DNA of 64,000 nt from Bartonella alsatica (lineage in GTDB: Bacteria; Pseudomonadota; Alphaproteobacteria; Rhizobiales; Rhizobiaceae). Below are positions 1 to 8,493 of the stretch, piece by piece. Position 1 is the stretch's first letter. The number at the start of each line of letters is the position of its first letter. A program made the position numbers and the translations under genes. The stretch spans positions 248,001 through 312,000 of the forward strand of contig NZ_CP058235.1 in the NCBI RefSeq assembly GCF_013388295.1, written 5' to 3'. Below the pieces are notes generated by a model. It saw only the letters and a program-made list of their open reading frames with translations, had not been told where the DNA came from and made no database searches.

Positions 1-460
1 AATTTTCTCTACGAAGATCAGCAATACGACGTGCTTGATATACATTCGCATAGGCTGTTACAGTGTCAAGAAACGTATTTTGCTCAACATTACGAAGATA
101 TTCACGCTGTGCTTTCAACTTAACCTGTGCTGAAGAAAACATATTTTGGGTGCTAAATCCGTCAAATAATCTTTGATTTAACTTTATCCCTATGGCACCA
201 GAAGTAGTATAGGGACCCCTCATGGGTTTACTCCGTCCATAGCTTCCAATACCTTCAATTTGTGGCAATAACCCAGACCGTACAATAACCACATCATCAC
301 TTGATATACGCACCGCAGCACGTTCACTATTTAATTCAGCATTGTGTATATAAGCTTTCGCAAAAGCATCCATCAATGTTTCAGCACAAACCGATCCTGA
401 TAGTAAAACATTCAGAACCAGAAACAAACACACCTGAAATTTCTTGTTTATTTTAAACAC
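1..460 (-). CDS. TolC-family outer-membrane efflux protein, N-terminal part (cut by window edge)
   Basis: Only the first ~150 residues are inside the window; the gene continues past base 1. Reading the minus strand gives a short basic start (VFKINKKF), a hydrophobic signal segment ending near CAE, then a helical region with LLPQIEGIGSYG and a run rich in Ala, Gln and Arg (AYANVYQARRIADLRR), typical of the periplasmic coiled-coil entrance of TolC-like channels. Such proteins form trimeric outer-membrane ducts for type I secretion and RND pumps. No ATG is in frame: GTG codons at 460, 469 and 483 are candidates, and 460 puts the basic residues at the start of the signal peptide. It lies 65-85 bases after a Pcm-like gene on the same strand, an arrangement I recall from other Rhizobiales. 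Confidence 0.75.
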   Translation of the reverse strand, partial: MFKINKKFQVCLFLVLNVLLSGSVCAETLMDAFAKAYIHNAELNSERAAVRISSDDVVIVRSGLLPQIEGIGSYGRSKPMRGPYTTSGAIGIKLNQRLFDGFSTQNMFSSAQVKLKAQREYLRNVEQNTFLDTVTAYANVYQARRIADLRREN

Positions 461-524
461 AATACCCACAACAACAAACCCCACATTAATTTAAATTATC
501 TTTTATTTACAAACAAAACAAACA

Positions 525-1199
525 CTAAAATATAAAATCAGGTGTTTTTAAAAAACTAGGAAGAGGTTTTACAGCGAGATTAAAAGCACGACGCGCCGCA
601 ATAATCTTATCTTCTTTTACATAGATTCGCGCAACACCGGAATTACCGCACCCCTCAACCACAACAAGACGTCCGTGGTTTTTCATTTGATCAAAGAGAC
701 TTTCGGGAATAAAATCGACAGCTCCCTCGATAAAAATCAAATCATAAGGCCCCTCAACAGCATATCCCTTCTCTAAAGGTCCATGAATTACAATCACATT
801 GTCATATTGATTACGCTTTAAAGTCTCAGTAGCTTGTTCCGAAAGAGCTTTATGACTTTCTAACGCAATCACAGACCTTGCAAGTTTTGAAAGCAATGCT
901 GCACAATAACCACTATTAGTCCCAACATCCAAAACGATATCCGATGATTTTACAGCCGCAAGCTGTAGCAATTTTGCCAAAGAAGCAGGCCCCATCGAAT
1001 AGTAAGCAGGTAATCCATTTTGCGCTGGCCATACAATAATATCGGTATCGACATAACTTAAAGATTTCATATCGGAAGATATAAAATCTTCACGAGGTAC
1101 CATTAAAAACGCTTCAAGAACTGATAAATCCGTTACATCTACTGTACGAATTTGATTATCAACCATTTTGCGGCGAAGCTCTGCAAAATCTGCAACCAT
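525..1199 (-). CDS. Protein-L-isoaspartate O-methyltransferase-like protein
   Basis: A SAM-dependent methyltransferase of the Pcm family, which repairs isoaspartyl residues in damaged proteins or, in this alphaproteobacterial subgroup, has an unproven role. The Rossmann motif I is visible as DVGTNSGYCAAL around residue 91, followed by the acidic end of strand 2 (ALES) and the typical RLVVVEG strand near the C terminus. At 224 residues it has the usual length. An upstream in-frame ATG at 1220 exists, but the ATG at 1199 is preceded at good distance by AAGGG and gives the start MVADFAELRRKMVDNQIR that I associate with this family. Just upstream of the TolC-family gene on the same strand, so the two may be co-transcribed. 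Confidence 0.85.
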   Translation of the reverse strand: MVADFAELRRKMVDNQIRTVDVTDLSVLEAFLMVPREDFISSDMKSLSYVDTDIIVWPAQNGLPAYYSMGPASLAKLLQLAAVKSSDIVLDVGTNSGYCAALLSKLARSVIALESHKALSEQATETLKRNQYDNVIVIHGPLEKGYAVEGPYDLIFIEGAVDFIPESLFDQMKNHGRLVVVEGCGNSGVARIYVKEDKIIAARRAFNLAVKPLPSFLKTPDFIF

Positions 1200-1412
1200 C
1201 ACAACCCTTTTCTCCCGCATACAATCAAAAACTACAACAAAACGACGAGAATGAGAACTTAAAATACCTTATTGTGGATGTTACAAAAAAGCATATTATA
1301 ACAAACAATTAGATTCTAGCCGCATTACTTTTTATAATAAAGCGCTTTATCGTGAAGGAAAATCTTTTATTTTCGCATATCACCCTTAAAAGCCATTTTG
1401 TTTAAAATCGGC

Positions 1413-1486
1413 TGGAGGCCTCGCCCGGAATCGAACCGGGATACAAGGATTTGCAGTCCTCTGCGTAACCATTCCGCCACGAGGCC
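1413..1486 (-). tRNA. tRNA-Cys (anticodon GCA)
   Basis: The minus strand folds as a complete cloverleaf of 74 nt with a 7-bp acceptor stem GGCCTCG/CGAGGCC, discriminator T, encoded CCA, T-loop GGTTCGATTCC and anticodon GCA in the loop CTGCAAA. Confidence 0.97.
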
Positions 1487-1668
1487 TCGTCAAACATACA
1501 AGTGTCAATAAGGGAAGGCGACGCATCCGTCAAGATATAGAAATCTTCTCCGTTCTTTTTTCTTCTTCTTACAATTTATGACATTTTTTAAAAAAAAAGT
1601 AATTTTACTCTTTGCAAATCAGTATTGCTTTGCTATAGCCCTTGCAGTTGAATAATTGGGTACTACGT

Positions 1669-1743
1669 TCCCCGGTAGCTCAGCGGTAGAGCAACCGGCT
1701 GTTAACCGGTTGGTCGCTGGTTCGAATCCGGCCCGGGGAGCCA
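1669..1743 (+). tRNA. tRNA-Asn (anticodon GTT)
   Basis: A 75-nt cloverleaf with acceptor stem TCCCCGG/CCGGGGA, D-arm AGCTCAGCGGTAGAGC, anticodon GTT in the loop CTGTTAA, T-arm GGTTCGAATCC and encoded CCA. Confidence 0.97.
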
Positions 1744-2564
1744 AATTTCTTTTTTTGTGTATAAGATTATTTCATGGATTGCGTGTGAAAGGTGCATAAA
1801 TAAAAATAAAAGAGTAGCTTCTCAGCTTACCTTCTACAAAACGCATTTTCTTTTATTAACTTTATCTAATAATGCTTCTTGAATTTTCTTAAGGCTTGTT
1901 GGGAAAGATTGTTCAACGTTCTAACAGGTATACTTTTTACAACTGACGAATCAACAAAAAACAATAAATGAAGCTGTATTATCAGATATTATTCCCTAAT
2001 ATTACCGATATAACTAAAAATTTCTGTAGCTTAAAAACTATAGGACAATAGGCATAAATCTTATCCTAATCCAAATACCATCTTTAACAAGTTACATTGC
2101 ACTACATTCTCTTGTTTAAATCGCAATACGTATCAAATAAAAACTAAAACCCATCAATATAATCTCTGAAAGCATTAAAATAAAATGTAGCTAAATGAAT
2201 TTTTTATAAGACATAAAATCATCTCTATTATAAGTTAGCATAGAGAGATAAAATTTGACCATTTATTATATAATACTTTCTTTTATTTATATTTTTAAAG
2301 ATAATATATCTAATAACAAATATAAATAAATCTTTTAAAGGCAATTATAAGAGCATGTTATTTACATCATATTATAAAAGAATATGTCTTTTAAAGTTAT
2401 TAATTACACCAGATATCTAACTTATTTCCACTCCCCAAAAGTGAGAAATTAAAAAAACGCTCTCATTTTGGCAAAAGCATTATTTTATATTTCTCTTTCT
2501 CTCGTTTAGACTTATAAGAAACCGAGAAAATATTCTGAACTTACAATCCCTTATAAATATTTTT
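1744..2564. other. Intergenic stretch without a recognisable gene
   Basis: About 820 AT-rich bases between tRNA-Asn and the helicase gene. I see no open frame with coding character, no structured RNA and no repeat. It may hold eroded sequence, but nothing is identifiable. Confidence 0.6.
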
Positions 2565-3977
2565 TTAGGCTGCCTTCTTCACTGACTTGCAAAAACGAAA
2601 AGACTTGGCACGTTTTGCTACTTTTTTTGCTTTTTTGTGTTTTTCATTTGAAGATGGAGAATTTTTATCCTTTAACTGTTTAGCTTTATCTTTACGACTT
2701 AAAAATTTCTTCTGACGTTTAGATTTTCTAAAATGCAGTTCTTCACCATTTTCTTTATCTCCACTTTTTGGTATAGTCGGCTTTTCTGGAAATGCAGCAA
2801 ACTGTTCTGGAATAGCTTCAGAGACTAATCGTATACGAATCAAGCGCTCTATGGCACGTAACCGCGCTCCTTCTACTCCTTCATCAAAAAGTGTGATAGC
2901 CTCACCAGATGCACCATTGCGTCCTGTTCGACCGATTCGATGCACATAACTTTCAGCTTCATCTGGTAAATCATAATTAATAACGTGGCTTATTCCTGGT
3001 ATATCAATACCCCGTGCTGCGATATCTGTCGCAACAAGAACCTGTACTGTTCTTTCACGAAAAGCTTTCAAAGCAGACTGCCGAGCACTCTGTGATTTAT
3101 TTCCATGAATTGTAGCAACTAAATACCCCATCCTTGCTAAACTACGTGTAACAGCATCAGCACCGTATTTAGTTCGGGTAAAAACAATAACCGAAGTAAA
3201 AGCTGGATTCGCTAAAAGTTTACCTAAAACCTTCTTTTTTTCACTTGTAGGGACACAATACAATTTTTGAGTGATTTCTGCAGCAGTTGTCCCTTGAAGA
3301 ACGATCTCTATTTTAATCGGATCCTCGAGCAAAAATTTCGTAAGTGCTATGATTTCTTTCGGCATTGTCGCAGAAAAAAGTGCTGTTTGACGCTCTTGAT
3401 GTAAAAGCTTTGCGATCTCCCGTATATCATGAATAAAGCCCATATCTAACATACGATCTGCTTCATCCAGAACTAAAAAACGAGATTGAGAAAGATCAAC
3501 GTATTTTTCACAAACAAGATCTCTTAAACGACCTGGCGTTGCTATGAGAACATCTACACCTGTTTCCATACGTTTAATTTGTTTTAAACGTGATACTCCA
3601 CCAAAAAGAAGACATGTTGAAAGATGCGTTCCTTTCGCAACAGCACGAATTGTTTCATTAATCTGAACAGTGAGTTCACGCGTAGGAGCCAAAATCAAAG
3701 CACGCGCAGTTTTAGGGGAACGCTTATCGCCTAAAGCCAAAATCTGACTCAAAATAGGTAAGCTAAATGCCAAGGTTTTTCCAGAGCCTGTTTGTGCAAT
3801 ACCCAAAATATCATGACCTTTTAACATCACTGGAATAGCTTGTTCTTGAATAGGTTTAGGTTTACTCATACCAGCAATGAGTAAATTTTTAATCAAAAGA
3901 GCAGGTAAGCCCAATTTTGCAAAAACATTTTCTCTATTTATATTCAAAATAAAATCTTTCCTCAGTCCAACAACCAT
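2565..3977 (-). CDS. rhlE: DEAD-box RNA helicase, RhlE type
   Basis: ATP-dependent RNA helicase that remodels structured RNA in ribosome assembly or mRNA decay. All core motifs are present: Q motif KPIQEQAIP (~43-51), Walker A AQTGSGKT (~63-70), PTRELT (~100), TPGRL (~149), DEAD (~173-176), SAT (~204-206), ARGIDIP (~323) and HRIGRTGR (~348-355). After residue ~410 comes a Lys-rich tail (KSKRQKKFLSRKDK and similar), common in RhlE relatives and probably RNA-binding. Start uncertain: ATG at 3977 is used here, but a TTG at 3947 follows the good ribosome site GAGGAAAG and would give MNINRENVF. It stands alone, flanked by long gaps. Assignment to RhlE rather than another DEAD subfamily is by overall resemblance. 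Confidence 0.85.
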   Translation of the reverse strand: MVVGLRKDFILNINRENVFAKLGLPALLIKNLLIAGMSKPKPIQEQAIPVMLKGHDILGIAQTGSGKTLAFSLPILSQILALGDKRSPKTARALILAPTRELTVQINETIRAVAKGTHLSTCLLFGGVSRLKQIKRMETGVDVLIATPGRLRDLVCEKYVDLSQSRFLVLDEADRMLDMGFIHDIREIAKLLHQERQTALFSATMPKEIIALTKFLLEDPIKIEIVLQGTTAAEITQKLYCVPTSEKKKVLGKLLANPAFTSVIVFTRTKYGADAVTRSLARMGYLVATIHGNKSQSARQSALKAFRERTVQVLVATDIAARGIDIPGISHVINYDLPDEAESYVHRIGRTGRNGASGEAITLFDEGVEGARLRAIERLIRIRLVSEAIPEQFAAFPEKPTIPKSGDKENGEELHFRKSKRQKKFLSRKDKAKQLKDKNSPSSNEKHKKAKKVAKRAKSFRFCKSVKKAA

Positions 3978-4511
3978 AAACAAGTAACAAGCTGAACCTA
4001 GTTATTTAAGAATCCACGCAATAGAAACCTTGATATTTCAAATTTGTGAAGCAACGCTTTAAAAAGCGATTTGTACACCCCATGAACATTTAAGATCAAA
4101 AGAAAGGCAGATAAATTTTATTCTACAAAGAACTAGCCCACTAGCTTAGATACCTTTACCTGCACTATCGTTCGATTACAACAAAAAAGCAGATATTTTA
4201 TAAGATATATTTATTATAAACAAGAAAAACACTATTTTAATTGTTATTTCTTTATTCGTTTTCTTCAATAGCAATAAATGTACTCTCTTAAAATCAGAAA
4301 AAGTCTCAAGAAAGATCGAATTCTGTATAATTTTCTGACCACTATAGATTAAATCCATTGAGTTTTATCAAAAAATTAAAATTTATAATGAATGATACGA
4401 TCTTTTATCTCAAAAATAGCCGATATCAAAGCACAAAAGCACCATCATCGGTTTGCAAATAGTCACCCTTGTTTCATTTAAACGATAAGTGCCTGCAGGA
4501 AAATTCTTAAA
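3978..4511. other. Intergenic stretch, no supported gene
   Basis: About 530 bases between the helicase gene and the ilvA-distal remnant. A 60-codon minus-strand frame at 4176-4358 lacks a ribosome site and has a low-complexity Ile/Phe/Lys composition, so I do not call it. Confidence 0.5.
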
Positions 4512-4681
4512 CTAAACACGTAACTGTTCAAGAAGATTGCGCCGTAACATATTTTCTGTCGTCTTTAATCGGAGAGCTATTCCTTTAAAAGCCGACCAAG
4601 TATATAAGCAGAAAGATGTACGAAATTTTCATTTTTTACAGGATTACGAACACCACCAATTAAATTCAAAAGTTCAGCTTT
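4512..4681 (-). pseudogene. Protein-like remnant directly after ilvA
   Basis: Immediately after the ilvA stop, the same minus-strand frame stays protein-like for about 32 codons (…LLNLIGGVRNP… HLSAYILGRLLKE) and then stops. One base over, the sense reading continues as KGIALRLKTTENMLRRNLLEQ before a TAG at 4512. The pattern suits the end of an old gene broken by a single-base frameshift. I do not recognise the family; it is not part of normal IlvA, whose ACT-like domain is complete upstream. A chance open stretch is possible. Confidence 0.3.
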
Positions 4682-5947
4682 TCAGATGACAAAATCAAAT
4701 AATGTTTGGTCGTCGGTAATATCACGATAGCGCCAACCTAATTTTTGAAACTTCTCCTCTAAGATACGAAAATTAATGTATTTTTTTGTTTCAATTGCAA
4801 TCAATACAGAACCAAAATTTCTAGCTGATTTTTTGAGGTATTCAAAACGCACGATATCATCATCTGGAGATAACTGAGTAAGAAAACTACGCAGTGCACC
4901 AGGACGTTGTGGAAAACTAAAAATAAAATATTTTCTCAATCCCTGAAAACGCAGAGAACGCTCTTTAATATCCGGCAAACGCTCAAAATCAAAATTACCA
5001 CCTGAAATAACGAGAAGAATTTTTTTACCCTTCAACTCCTGAGAGGAAATACTATTAAGAGCATCAATCGATAAAGCGCCAGCCGGTTCAAGAACCACAC
5101 CTTCAACATTGAGCATTTCAACCATTGTAGAACAAACACGATTTTCAGGAACTGTAATAACAGAATCTGGTGAAAATTGCTTCAACATGGTGTAATTTAA
5201 TGCGCCAATTTCAGCAACAGCAGCACCATCCACAAAAGTATCAATATTTTCAAGTTTGAGACGTTTCCCTCCCTTCAAACATGCAAGTAAACTTGCTGCC
5301 CCTTGTGGTTCAACAAAACGAAGCTTTGTTTTCCAACCATATTCACGTAAAAACTTACTCACTCCACTGGCCAAACCACCCCCGCCTACAGGTACAATTA
5401 TCAAATCTGGTTCATTCTCTCCATTGAGTTTTTTCCATTGTAACACAGTCTCGCATAAAACTGTCGCCTGCCCGGTAATAATGCGAATATCGTCAAAAGG
5501 TGGTGCCATCACACCACCACTCTCAGCAGCGAAAGACTGTGCAGCCGCATAACATTCATCAAATGTATCACCAATTAAGCGAATATCAATAAACTCTTTA
5601 CCAAAAATGCGCGTCTTATCAATTTTTTGTTGCGGAGCTGTCACAGGCATAAAAATCACGCCCTTACGTCTAAAATAGCGACAAACAAAAGAAACTCCTT
5701 GCGCATGATTACCCGCTGACGCACAAACAAATACAGCATCTTGGGATATCTTACCAAGCATTTCTGAAACAAAATTAAAAGCACCGCGAATCTTATATGA
5801 GCGTACCGGTGTTAAATCTTCACGCTTCAAATAAATTTCTGCATCATATTTTTGACTCAGAAAATCATTTCTTTGAAGTGGAGTTTCAGCAAACACATTA
5901 TGTACAGCTGCTGTAGCCTTGGTTACATCTTGGATAAATTTACTCAT
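4682..5947 (-). CDS. ilvA: Threonine dehydratase (biosynthetic type)
   Basis: PLP enzyme converting threonine to 2-oxobutanoate and ammonia, the first step specific to isoleucine. The PLP lysine lies in SYKIRGAFN (K52), the phosphate-binding loop is VGGGGLASG (~188-196), and ASAGNHAQG (~99) is the Asn loop. The C-terminal ~85 residues (FIFSFPQRPGALRSFL and after) form the single ACT-like regulatory domain of the shorter, ~420-residue class. Start ATG at 5947 gives MSKFIQDV. With ilvI and ilvC elsewhere in this window it suggests isoleucine/valine synthesis, although ilvH and ilvD are not seen here. Confidence 0.93.
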   Translation of the reverse strand: MSKFIQDVTKATAAVHNVFAETPLQRNDFLSQKYDAEIYLKREDLTPVRSYKIRGAFNFVSEMLGKISQDAVFVCASAGNHAQGVSFVCRYFRRKGVIFMPVTAPQQKIDKTRIFGKEFIDIRLIGDTFDECYAAAQSFAAESGGVMAPPFDDIRIITGQATVLCETVLQWKKLNGENEPDLIIVPVGGGGLASGVSKFLREYGWKTKLRFVEPQGAASLLACLKGGKRLKLENIDTFVDGAAVAEIGALNYTMLKQFSPDSVITVPENRVCSTMVEMLNVEGVVLEPAGALSIDALNSISSQELKGKKILLVISGGNFDFERLPDIKERSLRFQGLRKYFIFSFPQRPGALRSFLTQLSPDDDIVRFEYLKKSARNFGSVLIAIETKKYINFRILEEKFQKLGWRYRDITDDQTLFDFVI

Positions 5948-6104
5948 AACACCATCATTTTATACTTTGTTAACATCAGACAGATTTCTTCTAGCCATAA
6001 AGATAACTATTGTCAGCCTCTAATTTGCCCAAAAATGAAAAGTTACACTTTTATCATTAATTCTTGATTCAGTAAAAAATATAGCTTATGAGAGAGCTCT
6101 TATC

Positions 6105-6190
6105 GCGGACGTGATGAAATCGGTAAACATAGCAGACTTAAAATCTGCCGGTCAAAGACCTTGCGGGTTCAAGTCCCGCCGTCCGCACCA
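6105..6190 (+). tRNA. tRNA-Leu (anticodon TAA)
   Basis: An 86-nt type II tRNA with acceptor stem GCGGACG/CGTCCGC, a long variable arm (GCCGGTCAAAGACCTTGC region), anticodon TAA in the loop CTTAAAA, T-arm GGGTTCAAGTCCC and encoded CCA. Confidence 0.97.
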
Positions 6191-6464
6191 AAAACACAAG
6201 TTTTTTATTTTACAACAGTTATTAGGGTCTCAATAAACTACCTTTTGTAACACTATTATAACGTTATAGAGAGGCGTGATTATAAAAATAGAGAATCATG
6301 ACTCTCTTTTTGAATACGTTTTTAGCCAAGAAAATTATTCAAAGAAGTTTTATTCTAAAAAATGGAAGCCGCAGTAATTATTTCTCACCTCATCATAATC
6401 ATTAAAAATCAATAGCTCCATTCTCCGTTATAAAAATAGTATTTTAAGCACTTTTAATAAAAAT

Positions 6465-6488
6465 AAAGGCCCGAAAAACAAGGCCTTT
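6465..6488 (-). terminator. Rho-independent terminator after the hemin-binding-type porin gene
   Basis: On the minus strand, AAAGGCC and GGCCTTT form a 7-bp stem around a 10-nt loop, followed by ATTTTTATT. It sits 22 bases past the stop of the beta-barrel gene. The rest of the ~320-base gap up to tRNA-Leu holds nothing I recognise. Confidence 0.7.
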
Positions 6489-6510
6489 TAACAATCTATT
6501 CTTGCAAAAA

Positions 6511-7455
6511 TTAGAATTTGTAAGCTATACCAAAACGAAAATCATTTGTCTTATAGTTAAGTTCAATCTTGTCTCCAAATTTCTTTTTACCAAAATCTGA
6601 GTAACGATATTCTGTACGCAAAATAATATTATCAGTCATTGCAAAATCAACACCACCACCAAAAGTATAACCAACCATAGTCTTCGTTTTATCTAATTTA
6701 GCTCCCAAATTCTCTTCTCCCGTAATCGATAAAGACAAAATATCTTGAAGCTGCCCATAAGCAACGCCACCAGCAATATATGGCATAATACGATTAGCAG
6801 AAAAACCAACACGTACCCGGGTGGCACCAGTCCATTTTTGTTTTAAAGTATGACTAAAATTTATATGATCTTGTTTTTGATTGTGTTTTTCTGCCCTTTG
6901 GTCTCCTACATTTGACTGAGAAACCCCATTTACCGAGCCTCTCACTGACTGCTCAATAACTTGTTTTGCTAAATCGTGGATTCTTTCTTTCTTGACATTA
7001 TCAGATTTATTTTGATCAGTTCGACCAATAAGAACAGCGTTTTTTTCATCTATAACAACAATAGTTTGGGTCTTCTTTCGTCCAGATAAAAATACGTCAG
7101 TATCAACACCTAGAATAAAGCTATTGCCTAAATCAACATTAGCACCAGCATAAAAACCCCCCACAAAACCTGATAATTTAGGCAAATATTTTTCCTCAAC
7201 CGGAACCCATTTTTTATGCTTACTTTCTTCATCAGAAAAAAAAGGGCTATCATCATCAAAAGCCATTGCAGAAAGTTTACTCGAAAACCCACCAATTTGA
7301 CCTCCGAAATAAAAACCTTGCCAAGAAAACGTAGGAGTAGCAATTGATGAAACAACTTGCGCTGGCTGTTGAGAAATTATAGCATCTGCTGCTTCCACTA
7401 TAGAAACTGAAAAAAAAGCAAAAGCAGATATTGTTACTAAATATTTCGTATTCAT
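6511..7455 (-). CDS. Outer-membrane beta-barrel protein, Omp25/hemin-binding protein (Hbp) family
   Basis: Predicted 8-stranded-type outer-membrane barrel of the Omp25/Omp31 family, which in Bartonella includes the hemin-binding proteins HbpA-E. Visible features: a Sec signal peptide (~1-22, ending VEAADA), the family start WQGFYFGGQIGGF (~45-57), alternating amphipathic strands, and the closing strand ending FRFGIAYKF with terminal Phe. A hydrophilic insert of about 60 residues (~130-200, Lys/Glu/Gln-rich) is a large surface loop and likely variable. It has its own terminator and a 765-base AT-rich upstream region. Hemin binding is inferred from family only. Confidence 0.85.
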   Translation of the reverse strand: MNTKYLVTISAFAFFSVSIVEAADAIISQQPAQVVSSIATPTFSWQGFYFGGQIGGFSSKLSAMAFDDDSPFFSDEESKHKKWVPVEEKYLPKLSGFVGGFYAGANVDLGNSFILGVDTDVFLSGRKKTQTIVVIDEKNAVLIGRTDQNKSDNVKKERIHDLAKQVIEQSVRGSVNGVSQSNVGDQRAEKHNQKQDHINFSHTLKQKWTGATRVRVGFSANRIMPYIAGGVAYGQLQDILSLSITGEENLGAKLDKTKTMVGYTFGGGVDFAMTDNIILRTEYRYSDFGKKKFGDKIELNYKTNDFRFGIAYKF

Positions 7456-8220
7456 GAAATTATATCCTCTTGCTATTATTAAACATAATAAAAATAATCA
7501 CATTTAAAAAACAAATCTCTATAATATCTTACAAAATTTTTTATACTTAACTATAGTTACATTAAAATTTAATCTTTAAAATAATATGAATCAATTTTAA
7601 TATTTTATCAACAAGTAATAATTAAAAATATAAATACTTATTATAAAAATTATCATATTAAATATTGTAATAAAGAAATATTAAGCCTTACAATCAAATT
7701 GACGTACAAAATTCCTATATAAATCATTCAGTAATATTTTTATATAAAGTATCTCATAAAATATTTTAGATTAATTTCTTAACGTTATGATTTATAAAAT
7801 ATCACATAAACAAATATACGTTAATTTAATTACACTATTAATTATCAAATAATATAACATATAATAATTTTATACATTTTATTATACTAACTATTTCAAA
7901 ATAAATATTAATATTTATTAAATAAAAATAATACAAATATATATGTTTCAAGAAAATTTGTAAAACAAAAAAAATAATATAATTTCAGTTAAAGAAATTA
8001 TCTTTTTAACATTGAGTACTTAAATCCTCTTTCATATAAAGTACATATTTCAGATTCTGTAGATACTCAGAAAATGCCATCTATCTAATAACTAATATTA
8101 AACTCCACATCGATATTATAAGTTTTTACAAAAAGCCTTTAATCACGATGTTATTAATGTGCACAAAAACGATGTCACGGTTCTCTCCAACCCTAGCTAA
8201 TAACAAAATCTTCAACCATT
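7456..8220. other. Very AT-rich upstream region of the porin gene
   Basis: About 765 bases, visibly dominated by A and T with scattered short runs, between two minus-strand genes. No coding frame is credible. It must contain the promoter of the porin gene; I cannot place -10 and -35 boxes with confidence in such composition. Confidence 0.5.
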
Positions 8221-8493
8221 TTATTTAAAAATTGCTCTACCCTCACTGATTTCTATATTATCTTCTGCCTTTATTGCAAAACGATCTTTATTAGGAAAAG
8301 TGATAAAACACCCTTTCATACAAATTGTAACTGTTTGATTAATATTCAACGAGATATTTAAAGGTATACTCCCTTCAACGACGGTGATAGATTGTACCTT
8401 TAAATCAGTATTTTTCACAGTTGCTGCAAAAGCTACCATAGACAAGATATCCAATAACGCAACCGTTATAAAGACAGGAATACATTTTAACAT
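8221..8493 (-). CDS. Small secreted protein of unknown function
   Basis: A 90-residue protein with an N-terminal hydrophobic signal segment (~5-23, ending AFAAT) and a polar, beta-rich mature part holding two cysteines close together (TICMKGCF, ~56-63). It overlaps the end of the MscS-type gene by 7 bases on the same strand, which suggests translational coupling. The mature domain may be a small periplasmic beta-structure; I do not know its function. The overlap hints at a role linked to the channel or envelope. Confidence 0.65.
   Translation of the reverse strand: MLKCIPVFITVALLDILSMVAFAATVKNTDLKVQSITVVEGSIPLNISLNINQTVTICMKGCFITFPNKDRFAIKAEDNIEISEGRAIFK

Noticed and set aside
4176-4358. 60-codon minus-strand frame
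   Set aside because: Low-complexity Ile/Phe/Lys content, no ribosome site, no recognisable motif.
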